A stretch of DNA of 64,000 nt from an uncultured Duncaniella sp. (lineage in GTDB: Bacteria > Bacteroidota > Bacteroidia > Bacteroidales > Muribaculaceae). Location: assembly GCA_910578615.1 (NCBI GenBank), contig CAJTRI010000012.1:1-64000 (forward strand), written 5' to 3'. Shown here one piece after another: positions 34,380 through 44,287 of this stretch (positions are counted from its first letter, which is position 1; every line of letters begins with the position of its first letter). Under the pieces are notes generated by a model that was not told the origin of the DNA, searched no databases, and saw only the letters and a program-made list of their open reading frames with translations. The position numbers and the translations under genes are program-made.

Positions 34380-35150
34380 ATGGAAAACAAACGACCATTG
34401 ATATTGATATGTAACGATGACGGAGTCAGAGCACGTGGGATAATCCATCTTGCACGAACAGTATCATCGCTTGGAGACGTAGTAATAGTCGCTCCTGATG
34501 ACGCGCAATCCGGGAAATCATCGGCCCTTACAGTAAACGCGCCACTCATGCTGGCAGAACTCCCTGAGCTGGATGGCATAAAAGTATACAGTGTCACCGG
34601 CACGCCTGTGGATTGTGTGAAAATTGCCATTCATGCCGTTCTTGACCGCAAGCCGGACATTCTCCTTTCAGGAATCAATCATGGTTCAAATGCCGCCATT
34701 AACAATATTTATTCAGGAACCATGGGCGCAGCCATGGAAGGATGTATTCTCGGAATACCTTCAATAGGATATTCGCTACAAAGCCATTCCCCGAATGCGG
34801 ACTTTGACCCGTTGACACCATATATAGTAGATATAACCAAGAAGGTGATATCGGAAGGATTGCCTGAGGGAGTGTGTCTTAATGTCAACTTCCCGGCTCG
34901 ATGCAACCCAAAGGGTATCAAGGTCGTCCGTGGGGCACATGGACACTGGACAGAGGAATATCAGGACTTTGCAACGCCTCATGGAACACCTTTTTATTGG
35001 CTAACGGGTAAATTCCACAATCTTGAACCAGACAATCCTGAAACGGATGAATATTGGCTTGCACGACAATATGGAACCATCGTGCCCATACGCCCAGACC
35101 AGACTGCCACAGACAAAATAGATGATATAACAGAACTTTTTAGAAATTGA
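34380..35150 (+). CDS. surE: 5'/3'-nucleotidase SurE
   Basis: A 256-residue metal-dependent nucleoside monophosphate phosphatase. The metal-binding ND pair sits in ICNDDGVRARGI (D13, D14), followed by the loop DDAQSGKSSALT, and GINHGSNAAINNIYSGTMGAAMEG completes the active site. It is cytoplasmic and of normal length. Its stop overlaps the TTG start of the PBP4 gene. Confidence 0.95.
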   Translation: MENKRPLILICNDDGVRARGIIHLARTVSSLGDVVIVAPDDAQSGKSSALTVNAPLMLAELPELDGIKVYSVTGTPVDCVKIAIHAVLDRKPDILLSGINHGSNAAINNIYSGTMGAAMEGCILGIPSIGYSLQSHSPNADFDPLTPYIVDITKKVISEGLPEGVCLNVNFPARCNPKGIKVVRGAHGHWTEEYQDFATPHGTPFYWLTGKFHNLEPDNPETDEYWLARQYGTIVPIRPDQTATDKIDDITELFRN

Positions 35151-36493
35151 ACCGAATTCTGCTTTTTGCCTTCTGGCTGTTTATCTCTTTCACAGCCTCG
35201 GCTTTCCCTCTGTCTCTCAAAGGTGTTGATACCACAAGGACGGCTATTTTAATCCACGATTTAAAATGGGGTATAGATATTGTGAAGGAAAATATAGACC
35301 GCCCTCTCATTCCGGCATCTGTGACAAAGACAGTAACAACTGCGTCATTGCTTAGTCTTGCTGATGGGTCAGAACGATTTTCCACCCATGTCGTGGCAGA
35401 GGGAGACATCAAGGATGGAACGCTGGACGGAAATCTGATAGTACGTACATGCGGAGATCCGACAATTGAGTCCTGTTATTTTGAAGATGCAGGAGGGTTT
35501 GCCGGCGGGATCACAAACAGACTCCGGGAACTTGGCATTATAAGGATAACCGGCGACGTAATTATTGACGAGAGCGGTTTCCCGGACGCCACTACACCTA
35601 CGGGCTGGATGGCAGAGGATATAGTCTGGCCTTACGGGGCTCGTCTTAGAGGTGCGAATTTCAGGGACAATCGTTTCAGGCTCAGGCTACCATCAAAAGA
35701 AACATCACCGAAGGTGCCGGGATTGAAATTCAGTTTTACAAACGGTAAAAGACGTGGTATCAAAATAGATCGTAAGGACGGATCTGAAACCATTCTGGTA
35801 TCTGGAAACATACGTCGAGGATTCTCCGATTCATTTTCAACACCCTATCCTTCAAAAGTGATGCGAGCTGAGATTCTTGACAATCTTAAAGACGCAGGAA
35901 TAACCGTTGACGGATTAAAGACGTCCACAGCAAAGACAAGTCATCCGATCTATATCCACCTCTCCCCTACCTTTGCCGAGATAATGCGGAGCCTGATGTT
36001 TCGGTCGGACAATCTTATGGCCGAAGGTATGCTCCGTGCTATTTCTCCCGGCGGTACACGGTCAGATGCCATTAATGAGGAGATGGCGGTATGGGCTATG
36101 GCTGGAATCGGCGGGAACGGGCTGAAAATCGTTGATGGCAGCGGCCTTTCCCGCGATAACCGACTGACCGCCCGTTTTCTGTCAGATATAAACCGACACA
36201 TGCTGCAAGAGGATTTCGGTACGGAATTTACATCACTATTTCCGCGTGCAGGTTATGACGGAACTATGAAGAATTTTTTGGCAGACACCCCTCTCGAAGG
36301 TCGTGTTGCCATGAAAACAGGCTCGATGAAAGGTGTGCAGAGTTACAGCGGATATCTTTTTGATGAGGATGGGAAACCGTCTCATGTGATTGTATTTATT
36401 GCAAATGGCTTCACATGTTCACGTGCGGCATTAAAAAGTGCCTTCCAGCGTTTGTTATTAAATATTTTTGATGTAAATTCGCAAGAAAATTAG
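35147..36493 (+). CDS. dacB: D-alanyl-D-alanine carboxypeptidase/endopeptidase (PBP4 family)
   Basis: A 448-residue class C penicillin-binding protein that trims or cleaves peptidoglycan cross-bridges in the periplasm. It has an N-terminal signal peptide (ILLFAFWLFISFTASAF), the serine motif S58-V-T-K61, SDN (in FRSDNLMAEGM) and KTG (in VAMKTGSMKG). The only suitable start is TTG at 35147, inside the surE stop (TTGA overlap); it places the signal peptide right at the N-terminus. Such rare starts suggest translation by coupling from surE. Confidence 0.9.
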   Translation: MNRILLFAFWLFISFTASAFPLSLKGVDTTRTAILIHDLKWGIDIVKENIDRPLIPASVTKTVTTASLLSLADGSERFSTHVVAEGDIKDGTLDGNLIVRTCGDPTIESCYFEDAGGFAGGITNRLRELGIIRITGDVIIDESGFPDATTPTGWMAEDIVWPYGARLRGANFRDNRFRLRLPSKETSPKVPGLKFSFTNGKRRGIKIDRKDGSETILVSGNIRRGFSDSFSTPYPSKVMRAEILDNLKDAGITVDGLKTSTAKTSHPIYIHLSPTFAEIMRSLMFRSDNLMAEGMLRAISPGGTRSDAINEEMAVWAMAGIGGNGLKIVDGSGLSRDNRLTARFLSDINRHMLQEDFGTEFTSLFPRAGYDGTMKNFLADTPLEGRVAMKTGSMKGVQSYSGYLFDEDGKPSHVIVFIANGFTCSRAALKSAFQRLLLNIFDVNSQEN

Positions 36494-36500
36494 AACAACC

Positions 36501-37094
36501 ATGTCAATCAACTATAAAGAGCTACTCCGTCTGGCGTATGAGATGGAAGGATTGCTGCTCGTCCAGATGGACAGGCCTGAGCGTCATTCGAAGGAACTTG
36601 ACTTGCTTATTGCCGAAAAAGCGGCTGCATTCAACTCATTAATCACAGAAGACACCAAAGATGTTGTTGATCAGAACGCGATTGCGACTTCGGCATTGGA
36701 AGAGGAGAAAAAAGATGCAGATATTATTGTTCCTGCGCCGGTGCGCGTTGAGTCATCGGTTCCGGCCAGACAGGCTAATAACCAGGAACCGTCGGAAGCG
36801 ACATCTGCAAGCCAGGCCGTTATTGTCGCGTCAGAACCAGCTCCTACCCTTGACGAACGCATAGCACGTGACCGCGCAAAAGACATATTCAAGGCCTTTA
36901 CCCTGAATGACAAGTTCCGTTTCAGGAGAGAACTTTTCCGCAATTCGCAGGCCGAATTTGACGAAACCTTGAATGTGATATCGGCTATGAACTCCCTTGC
37001 CGAGGCAGAGGAATATTTTTATGAGGATCTTTGCTGGGATGCTTCAAATGAGGATGTAAAGGCCTTCATGGAGGTAGTCGCAAAACATTTCTAA
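36501..37094 (+). CDS. conserved hypothetical protein
   Basis: A 197-residue cytoplasmic protein without a recognised domain. It has a helical N-terminus (YKELLRLAYEMEGLLLVQMD), a low-complexity Glu/Ala/Pro/Val-rich middle (about residues 50-115) and a conserved-looking C-terminal helical domain (RAKDIFKAFTLNDKFRFRRELFRNSQAEFDETLNVI). Proteins with this layout are common in Bacteroidales beside dacB and rsmI. The function is unknown. Short gaps on both sides suggest an operon. Confidence 0.75.
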   Translation: MSINYKELLRLAYEMEGLLLVQMDRPERHSKELDLLIAEKAAAFNSLITEDTKDVVDQNAIATSALEEEKKDADIIVPAPVRVESSVPARQANNQEPSEATSASQAVIVASEPAPTLDERIARDRAKDIFKAFTLNDKFRFRRELFRNSQAEFDETLNVISAMNSLAEAEEYFYEDLCWDASNEDVKAFMEVVAKHF

Positions 37095-37111
37095 AATATA
37101 GGGCTAAACGC

Positions 37112-37852
37112 ATGGGCAAGCTTTATATTGTACCAACACCTGTGGGAAATATGGGAGATATGACGCCTCGTGCCGTTGAAATTCTCAATCATTGCTCCCA
37201 GATATATGCCGAAGACACAAGGACATCATCCGTGCTTCTTAGGCATTTCGGAATCTCGACTCCGTGTTCCAGCCATCACAAATTTAATGAGCATGAGACT
37301 TCTCGTCCGATAATAGAAAGACTGCTCGCTGGCGAAAACATAGCTTTGATATCAGATGCCGGTACACCCGGGATTTCTGATCCGGGATTTCTTCTTACAA
37401 GAGAATGCCGCCGAGAAGGAATAGAGGTAGAAACCCTCCCCGGCTCTACCGCATTTGTCCCCGCGCTTGTAAATTCTGGACTTCCTACTGACCGTTTCAC
37501 CTTTGAAGGTTTTCTGCCACCTAAGAAAGGCCGTCGTACGAGGCTCGAACGTATCGCCAAGTCGGATTGCACATCGATAATATACGAATCTCCGCTTAGG
37601 CTCGTCAAGACACTTGGTGAACTTATAGAGGTGTGTGGTTCTGACAGGGCGGCATCTGTCTCCCGTGAAATATCAAAACTCCATGATACCACCGTGCGAG
37701 GGACACTTGGAGAGATAGAAAGATTCTTCCGAGAGAACAATCCGCGAGGAGAAATTGTTATTGTTTTAGGTGCCGATGTTTCCGAAGGCCCTAAAATACA
37801 TCGAAACAAATACAAAAATTTAGATTCCTCATTTTCAACTCAAGAATCATGA
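37112..37852 (+). CDS. rsmI: 16S rRNA (cytidine1402-2'-O)-methyltransferase
   Basis: A 246-residue tetrapyrrole-methylase-fold enzyme that methylates C1402 in the ribosomal decoding centre. Signatures are LYIVPTPVGNMGDMTPRAVE at the N-terminus, AEDTRTSSVLLRHFGI, ALISDAGTPGISDPGF and FEGFLPPKKGRRTRL. The length is slightly short of the E. coli protein (286). It overlaps the downstream lipoprotein gene by 4 nt. Confidence 0.94.
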   Translation: MGKLYIVPTPVGNMGDMTPRAVEILNHCSQIYAEDTRTSSVLLRHFGISTPCSSHHKFNEHETSRPIIERLLAGENIALISDAGTPGISDPGFLLTRECRREGIEVETLPGSTAFVPALVNSGLPTDRFTFEGFLPPKKGRRTRLERIAKSDCTSIIYESPLRLVKTLGELIEVCGSDRAASVSREISKLHDTTVRGTLGEIERFFRENNPRGEIVIVLGADVSEGPKIHRNKYKNLDSSFSTQES

Positions 37853-38730
37853 AAAAATTAGCAACAGCCGCCATTTTTACTGCAGTGCTGTTTACTGCAT
37901 GTAACGGAGACAAACTTCGCGATGCCGAGGCCCAGAACGAGCAGTTAAAAGGAGACCTTCGTGAGACACTTGCCACACAGGACAGCCTTCTTGTCCTTGT
38001 CAATGACATCTCCGACGGCATGAGCCAGATTAAGGATCTGGAAAAAATCATCACAAATCCCGGAGGACTTAGTGGTGAAACCTCTTCTCGTAAAGAGCAG
38101 ATTCGCAATGATATGATTGCAATCCAACAGGCTCTTCAAGAAAGACGTGAGAGACTTGCCGAACTTGAAAAGAAACTGGAACAAGGTGGTGGCGAAAGCG
38201 CTACCTTAAAACGCACAATCTCAAATCTCAAAGCCCAGATTGCCGAACAGACTACCGAAATTGCCACTCTTAATAACCAGCTCGCATCCGCAAATATAAA
38301 GATTGAGGAGCTTACATCAACCGTAAGCAATCTCACTACCCGTGTAGACTCGCTCAATACGGATGTTGAAGAAGAACGCGCTGCGAAAAAAGCCGCAGAG
38401 GAAGCCGCCATCGCAGCTGACCGCGAGCTCAATGCATGCTATTACGCAATCGGCACCAACAAGGAGCTTAAAGAACGGTCAATCCTTTCGTCAGGCTTCC
38501 TACGTAAGACAAAGGTTATGAAAGGTGATTTTGACATGAATTATTTCACACCGTCCGATAAACGTACTCTTGGCGAGATTGCTACACACAGCAAAAAAGC
38601 AAAGATTATGACATCCCAGCCAAAAGACTCATATGAGATTGTCGATGTAAACGGACAAAAGGTAATAAAGATCACCAATCCGGCAAAATTCTGGCAGTTG
38701 TCAAACTTCCTTGTCATAGAGGTTGACTGA
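37849..38730 (+). CDS. coiled-coil lipoprotein of unknown function
   Basis: A 293-residue predicted lipoprotein with lipobox LFTAC (Cys18). Most of residues 25-200 form a long coiled coil rich in Glu, Leu, Gln and Lys with a Gly-rich break (LEQGGGES). The C-terminal 80 residues are globular (YYAIGTNKELKERSILSSGFL and KVIKITNPAKFWQLSNFLVIEVD). This architecture is seen in Bacteroidales envelope proteins without an assigned role. It is ATGA-coupled to rsmI and ends before a hairpin. Confidence 0.75.
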   Translation: MKKLATAAIFTAVLFTACNGDKLRDAEAQNEQLKGDLRETLATQDSLLVLVNDISDGMSQIKDLEKIITNPGGLSGETSSRKEQIRNDMIAIQQALQERRERLAELEKKLEQGGGESATLKRTISNLKAQIAEQTTEIATLNNQLASANIKIEELTSTVSNLTTRVDSLNTDVEEERAAKKAAEEAAIAADRELNACYYAIGTNKELKERSILSSGFLRKTKVMKGDFDMNYFTPSDKRTLGEIATHSKKAKIMTSQPKDSYEIVDVNGQKVIKITNPAKFWQLSNFLVIEVD

Positions 38731-38764
38731 GATGGATATTTCCATTATTAAGAAATAAAGCAGT

Positions 38765-38802
38765 CGGAGCCAGAGCAATATCTGTATATTGCTCTGGCTC
38801 CG
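38765..38802 (+). terminator. hairpin after the coiled-coil lipoprotein gene
   Basis: A perfect 16-bp stem CGGAGCCAGAGCAATA (38765-38780 / 38787-38802) with a 6-nt loop. The U-run is absent, but strength and position fit a terminator. Confidence 0.7.
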
Positions 38803-38853
38803 ATGACTCGATTATAAATTTCATACTTATTCTTTCCAATCAATACCAAACAC

Positions 38854-40848
38854 ATGAAAATTTTACCAGTTTTGACAGGCATTGCATTGTGTTGCAGCGT
38901 TGACGCCGTAGCGACCGAACAAGACTCTAAGTTTTCCACATTTCCTACCTACAATGGTTCGGATCTGGAACTGAATGTAGACAATTCGGGTACACATTGG
39001 AGACTATGGTCTCCCGAAGCCGAAGAAGTAGAGTTACTTCTCTATCCAACCGGACGGAACTCGGCTCCTACAAAGACTATCAGTATGTCACGTTCAGACA
39101 ATGGGACATGGACAGCCTCTTCTCCTGAGAAACTATACGGTCAATTCTACACATTCCGTGTAAAGCACAATGGTAAATGGCTTAGCGAAACGCCCGGAGT
39201 ATGGGCCAAGGCCGTAGGAATCAACGGAGAGCGAGCAGCCATAATTGATTTTTCGGAGACAAATCCTGATGGCTGGGCTTCTGACAAAGGGCCGTCAATC
39301 AGAAACATAAATGATGCTGTCATATATGAGATGCACCACCGCGACTTCTCGGTTCATCCTTCGTCCGGCATTTCAAACAAAGGTAAATTTCTTGCCATGA
39401 CAGAGGACGGCACGACCAATCCGACAGGCGAATCCACCGGTCTGGATCATCTTAAAGACCTTGGCGTGACCCACATTCACATTCTTCCCTCATATGACTA
39501 CAACAGTGTTGATGAGACCAACCTTCCTGCCAATCAATACAACTGGGGCTACGATCCATTGAATTACAATTCGCCGGAGGGTTCATATTCAACAAATCCC
39601 TCTGATCCGGCCACACGTGTCCGTGAAATGAAAGAGATGATCAAAACCCTGCATGACAATGGAATTGGCGTAATCATGGACGTGGTATACAATCATACCG
39701 CAGACAATGATAATTCAAACTTTTCGCTTACAGCTCCCGGGTATTATTATCGCCATCGTCCTGACGGATCGTACAGTGATGCTTCGGGTTGTGGTAATGA
39801 GACTGCATCCGATCGCCAACAGATGCGTGATTTCATTGTCAACTCAGTAAAATACTGGGCCAAGGAATACCATATAGATGGTTTCCGTTTTGATCTCATG
39901 GCAATCCATGACACAGAGACTATGAACGAGGTTGCTTCCGCACTCAAAGAAATCAACCCGGATATCTTTATATATGGTGAAGGATGGACAGCCGGAGACT
40001 CCCCTCTTCCAGTCGAGAGACGTGCATTGAAAGAAAACGTAGCCAAAATGCCTCAGATAGCCGTATTCTCTGACGACATAAGAGACGCAATCAAGGGCCA
40101 TTATTCGGATGCTGCGGATCGAGGATTCGCTACTGGCAAGGAGGGCCTTGAAGAGACTGTAAAAATCGGCATCGTGGCTGCGACCCCACATCCACAGATT
40201 GATTATTCAAAAGGCAATAATTCAAAGTTTCCTTATGCTGCCGCACCGACACAGATTATTAACTACGTATCGTGTCATGACGACCTGATGCTTACCGATA
40301 AGCTCCGTAAATCCATGCCGGACGCGACCGATAAGGAACGTCAGCGTGCCGCACGTCTCGCCCAGACCATAGTATTCACATCACAGGGTACCCCCTTCAT
40401 GTTTACCGGTGAAGAAATATTCCGCGATAAGAAAGGTGTTCATAACTCCTATAAGTCACCGGACTCCATCAACGCCATTGACTGGAACCTGCGACACCAG
40501 AATGCAGAACAATACGAATATTACAAACAACTTATCAAATTCCGCAAGAATCATCCCGCATTCCGAATGACCACTGCGGAGGATGTCGCAAAACATCTTA
40601 AATTTGACAAGACAGAACCCGGCTTGATCTCTTACAGCCTGATTGACCATGCCAACGGAGATGAGTTTAAAGAAATCAAGCTTATATTCAACGGTTCGGA
40701 TAATGTCCGAGAGGTAAAAGTAGCCAAAGGAGAGTGGATTATAATTGCCGAGGATGGCCGGATGAATGCCGATGGACTCGGAAGCACGAAGGGTGGCAGA
40801 CTTTCGATTGCTCCCCGTTCCGCCATGATTCTCGGAAGAGAAAAATAA
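38854..40848 (+). CDS. pulA: type I pullulanase (GH13)
   Basis: A 664-residue alpha-1,6-glucan debranching enzyme for pullulan, glycogen or starch. A CBM48-like domain comes first (SGTHWRLWSPEAEEVELLLYP). The type I pullulanase marker YNWGYDP follows, then the catalytic TIM barrel: nucleophile D347 (GFRFDLM), acid/base E376 (YGEGWTAG) and D476 in SCHDD. The N-terminus (MKILPVLTGIALCCSVDAVA) looks like a signal peptide, so it is probably exported. No TAnnTTTG box was found in the 120-bp upstream gap. Confidence 0.92.
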   Translation: MKILPVLTGIALCCSVDAVATEQDSKFSTFPTYNGSDLELNVDNSGTHWRLWSPEAEEVELLLYPTGRNSAPTKTISMSRSDNGTWTASSPEKLYGQFYTFRVKHNGKWLSETPGVWAKAVGINGERAAIIDFSETNPDGWASDKGPSIRNINDAVIYEMHHRDFSVHPSSGISNKGKFLAMTEDGTTNPTGESTGLDHLKDLGVTHIHILPSYDYNSVDETNLPANQYNWGYDPLNYNSPEGSYSTNPSDPATRVREMKEMIKTLHDNGIGVIMDVVYNHTADNDNSNFSLTAPGYYYRHRPDGSYSDASGCGNETASDRQQMRDFIVNSVKYWAKEYHIDGFRFDLMAIHDTETMNEVASALKEINPDIFIYGEGWTAGDSPLPVERRALKENVAKMPQIAVFSDDIRDAIKGHYSDAADRGFATGKEGLEETVKIGIVAATPHPQIDYSKGNNSKFPYAAAPTQIINYVSCHDDLMLTDKLRKSMPDATDKERQRAARLAQTIVFTSQGTPFMFTGEEIFRDKKGVHNSYKSPDSINAIDWNLRHQNAEQYEYYKQLIKFRKNHPAFRMTTAEDVAKHLKFDKTEPGLISYSLIDHANGDEFKEIKLIFNGSDNVREVKVAKGEWIIIAEDGRMNADGLGSTKGGRLSIAPRSAMILGREK

Positions 40849-40852
40849 GTCT

Positions 40853-40898
40853 AAAAATAAAAAACGAGTGGAAACATTTCCACTCGTTTTTTATTTTT
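40853..40898. terminator. bidirectional terminator between pulA and the ABC-F gene
   Basis: A perfect 22-bp inverted repeat (40853-40874 / 40877-40898) with core ACGAGTGGAAA and A/T runs on both flanks, so it works in both directions. Its right arm includes two bases of the ABC-F stop codon (40897-40899). Confidence 0.88.
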
Positions 40899-42684
40899 AA
40901 ATATTAAGCTCATCAAGTTCAAGCCATCGAAGTTCTTTTTCATCAAGAATCTCCTTTAACTCGCTATATCGTGCGGCTTTTTCCGATATGTCAGCTATCT
41001 GCTCCCCTGAATTAAATAATTGTTCAAGAGCGTATTTCTCTTCATTGAGCTGTTCAAGTTCCTTCGTCAGTTCATCATATTCTTTACGCTCTTTGAATGT
41101 CAGTCTGACTTTGCGTTGCGGACGAGGCTCACGGGCAGAGACCGTGGAGGCTTTTGAGCCTGTCTCTCTTGCTTTGGCTGCCTGTCGTTCTTTAATGAAC
41201 GCCCTGTATTCAGAGTAATTTCCCGGAAAATCCTTTATGACACCGTCCCCTTCCATAACAAACAGATGGTCAACTATCGAGTCAAGGAAAAAACGGTCAT
41301 GGGATATGACAATCACACAGCCTTTGAAATCTTTGAGATAATCTTCCAGAATGGCAAGCGTGGTTATGTCAAGGTCATTGGTTGGTTCGTCAAGAATAAG
41401 AAAGTTTGGCTGGGTAATCAGCACAGAGGCAAGATGCAATCTGCGTTTCTCTCCACCGCTTAGAGTCGATATGTATTTCTGTTGATCAGCCGGAGAGAAG
41501 AGAAAACGTGTAAGAAACTGCATAGGAGTATAGTGGGTCGTACCATTTATAACCACTTCCTCTGTTATGTCAGTAATAGCGTCTATAACCTTCTTTCCCT
41601 CAGGCAGATTGAGGCCTTCTTGTGAATAATATCCAAACCTTACAGTCTCTCCGACATTCCATGAGCCTTTGTCAGGAGGGATTATTCCTTGAAGCATTTT
41701 TATAAATGTCGACTTGCCGACACCGTTCTCTCCCACTATGCCGACTTTCTCGTATCGTGCGAATGTGTAAGTGAAATCGTCAAGAATAACCTTGTCGCCA
41801 AACTTCTTTGATACCCCCTCAGCTTCAAAGATCTTAGATCCGATATATGATGACTTAACTTCATCCGGGTTTATATTTTTCTCGTCATATCTGACAGAAG
41901 CTTTCTCTTTAAGATTATAGAACTCATTGATGCGGAAACGAGCCTTTCCGGCACGCGCCTGTGGCTGACGCCTCATCCATTCCTGTTCTTTGCGCAATGT
42001 GTTCTTCACTTTGGCAAGTTCACCTGTAAGCGCCTCGATGCGTTCGGCACGGCGGCGTAGATAATAGTCGAAATTGCCTTCATATGAGAATATCTGCCGC
42101 ATGTCAATCTCTATAATCTTGTTGCAGACACGGTCAAGGAAATACCTGTCATGCGTAACCATCAGGAGTGTCACTTTCTGACGTGTCAGATAGTTTTCAA
42201 GCCATTCGATAGTGGAAATATCCAGATGGTTGGTAGGCTCGTCAAGAATAAGTATGTCAGGATCGGACAGAAGCACTCGTGCCAATGAAGCCCGTTTACG
42301 CTGACCGCCTGACAGATGGTCAACATTCAAAGACGAATCCAGCCCGAGTTGGGATAGTATCTGGACGACCTTCCCTTCACGATTCCATTCATCATGATCT
42401 TCTTCCCTTACAGCCGGCAACATCTCGTCCATCAACGAGGCTCCAGAAGTAAATATCGGGTTCTGGTCAAGAAATCCCACCCGCAGATCGTTTCGGAATG
42501 TAACCGTCCCGCTATCAGGGCTCTCACTGCCTGACAACAGCCTGAGGAGTGTCGATTTCCCGGTTCCATTCTTTGCGATGAGGCCTATCTTGTCACCCTC
42601 GTTTACACCGAATGTGACAGATTCGAATAGAATGCGGTCTCCATAGCTTTTTGTAAGATCCTCGACTTGCAGATAAGGTTTCAT
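40897..42684 (-). CDS. ABC-F family ATP-binding protein (Uup-like)
   Basis: A 595-residue soluble protein with two ABC ATPase domains joined by the ABC-F linker. Walker A motifs are GLIAKNGTGKSTLL and GIVGENGVGKSTFI; signature LSGGQRKR and LSGGEKRR; Walker B LILDEPTNHLD and LILDEPTNDLD. A C-terminal coiled-coil extension (LTFKERKEYDELTKELEQLN) is typical of Uup-type members, which act on ribosomes or DNA structures. There are no membrane segments. It is the last gene of the GT2-folB-CobW-type-ABC-F operon. Confidence 0.9.
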   Translation of the reverse strand: MKPYLQVEDLTKSYGDRILFESVTFGVNEGDKIGLIAKNGTGKSTLLRLLSGSESPDSGTVTFRNDLRVGFLDQNPIFTSGASLMDEMLPAVREEDHDEWNREGKVVQILSQLGLDSSLNVDHLSGGQRKRASLARVLLSDPDILILDEPTNHLDISTIEWLENYLTRQKVTLLMVTHDRYFLDRVCNKIIEIDMRQIFSYEGNFDYYLRRRAERIEALTGELAKVKNTLRKEQEWMRRQPQARAGKARFRINEFYNLKEKASVRYDEKNINPDEVKSSYIGSKIFEAEGVSKKFGDKVILDDFTYTFARYEKVGIVGENGVGKSTFIKMLQGIIPPDKGSWNVGETVRFGYYSQEGLNLPEGKKVIDAITDITEEVVINGTTHYTPMQFLTRFLFSPADQQKYISTLSGGEKRRLHLASVLITQPNFLILDEPTNDLDITTLAILEDYLKDFKGCVIVISHDRFFLDSIVDHLFVMEGDGVIKDFPGNYSEYRAFIKERQAAKARETGSKASTVSAREPRPQRKVRLTFKERKEYDELTKELEQLNEEKYALEQLFNSGEQIADISEKAARYSELKEILDEKELRWLELDELNI

Positions 42685-42692
42685 AATGATGG

Positions 42693-43925
42693 CTATTTAT
42701 CAAGACATTCGTCTAGTGCTCGTGTTATTGCGTCACGATCCATCCCACGACCAATAAAAACGAGCTTTATCATGCGGTCACCATAATTGTCATCCCAGTC
42801 TTTAAGTATGCCCGGATCTTGCGCAACAAGTTCCTCAAACTCTTCTGCAGGTGCTGTTGCAAACCAAAGTCCGGCTTCTTTAAGCTGTTTCTGTCTTCCT
42901 GCCGATTCAAAAAGATAGCTCATATCAGGATTTACACTGAAATAGCAGATGCCCTTACACCGTATTATCTCCTTCGGCCATCGTGATGCGGCAAAAAAAT
43001 CAAACTTGTTCAAATCGAAGGCCGGTCGACGGTAATATACGAATGTACTGATACCATATTCTTCCGCCTCTCCCTCTCCATGATGATGGTGGTGGCAATG
43101 CCCACACGAACATTCTTCTCCGTGCTCGTTAGTATGGCATTCTTCATCATGGTGATGGTAGTGATGACTATGCCTCTCTTCTTCCTCTATTTCGGCATTA
43201 GGACGATCAATGTGCTGCACCCATGCTGCTGATGATGCTACATCGTCAAATTTGAACATGTGGGTATTTATAATACGCTCTATGTCTACTTTGGCATAAT
43301 CACATTCTATAATTTCAGCATTGGGTTGAAGTGCCTTTATAACGGCCTTTATGTGAGAAAACTCGTTCGGATTTACTTCTGAGACTTTGTTAATCAGAAC
43401 AATATTGCAAAACTCTATTTGCTGTATAATCAGATTTTCAATATCTTCCTCGTCAACGTTGTCGTTATTGAGGCTATCACCACAACCAAACTCATCTTTA
43501 AGACGCATAGCATCTACAACAGTGACGATACAATCAAGACGAGGCAGTCCGTTGTTTTGCATATTCTGCCCGAGTTGCGGAATAGAGCATATGGTCTGAG
43601 CTATCGGGGCAGGTTCACATATCCCGCTTGCCTCGATTACTATGTAGTCAAAGCGTCTCATAGCCATAATCTCCTCGATCTGTTTTACCAGATCCATTTT
43701 GAGCGTGCAACATATACACCCGTTTGAGAGAGCAACAAGGCTATCATCATTGGAATTTACAACTCCGCCACGTTCAATAAGCGACGCATCTATATTGACC
43801 TCTCCTATGTCATTGACAATTACGGCAAACTTTATGCCTTTCTCGTTGGAGAGAATGTGGTTTACAAGGGTAGTCTTGCCACTACCCAGAAATCCTGTCA
43901 GCAACAATATAGGTGTAACATTCAT
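42693..43925 (-). CDS. COG0523 (CobW/ZNG1-like) GTPase, putative zinc metallochaperone
   Basis: A 410-residue G3E-family GTPase. Walker A is GFLGSGKTTLVN, the metal-binding CxCC motif is in NGCICCTLK, and NKVSE fits the guanine-specificity NKxD-type loop. A His/Cys-rich linker (about residues 245-290) includes HSHHYHHHDEECH and CGHCHHHHHG. The C-terminal CobW domain ends the protein. Relatives deliver zinc to client enzymes, often under zinc limitation. It is followed by the ABC-F gene and preceded by folB; folate enzymes are a recurrent neighbour of this family. Confidence 0.9.
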   Translation of the reverse strand: MNVTPILLLTGFLGSGKTTLVNHILSNEKGIKFAVIVNDIGEVNIDASLIERGGVVNSNDDSLVALSNGCICCTLKMDLVKQIEEIMAMRRFDYIVIEASGICEPAPIAQTICSIPQLGQNMQNNGLPRLDCIVTVVDAMRLKDEFGCGDSLNNDNVDEEDIENLIIQQIEFCNIVLINKVSEVNPNEFSHIKAVIKALQPNAEIIECDYAKVDIERIINTHMFKFDDVASSAAWVQHIDRPNAEIEEEERHSHHYHHHDEECHTNEHGEECSCGHCHHHHHGEGEAEEYGISTFVYYRRPAFDLNKFDFFAASRWPKEIIRCKGICYFSVNPDMSYLFESAGRQKQLKEAGLWFATAPAEEFEELVAQDPGILKDWDDNYGDRMIKLVFIGRGMDRDAITRALDECLDK

Positions 43926-43929
43926 AATC

Positions 43930-44283
43930 TTACCATGTTATTTTTACCGCCACATCACGAAGTTCAACAGAGATCGGCGGAGTAATCTTAGATATTCTTA
44001 TCGTTCCTCCTTCTATAAGAGGGAATCTTTCAACCAAAGCAACTCTAAGACGCCACACAACGTTTTCAAGAGTACGAGAAGAGACGGACATTATTCCCTT
44101 TATGACATCAACTGCTTCGGCATAATTAAGGGTTTCGGCTATGGAGTCATGCTCCATGGCTTTTTCAAACGGATAGTCAAGTGATACCGAAACCTCAAAC
44201 AGATTACCTACTATAAGTTCCTGCTTTGCCACGCCATGACGGGCATACATCCTAAGGCCGTTAATTTCAATACTTCCTTTCAT
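43930..44283 (-). CDS. folB: dihydroneopterin aldolase
   Basis: A 117-residue tunnelling-fold enzyme that converts dihydroneopterin to the hydroxymethyl pterin in folate synthesis. Signatures: GLRMYARHGVAKQELIVGNLF at the N-terminus, the central TLNYAEAVDVI, LENVVWRLRVALVERF and the final VAVKI. It lies 4 nt from both neighbours, so it is in the GT2-to-ABC-F operon. Confidence 0.92.
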   Translation of the reverse strand: MKGSIEINGLRMYARHGVAKQELIVGNLFEVSVSLDYPFEKAMEHDSIAETLNYAEAVDVIKGIMSVSSRTLENVVWRLRVALVERFPLIEGGTIRISKITPPISVELRDVAVKITW

Positions 44284-44287
44284 CGAT

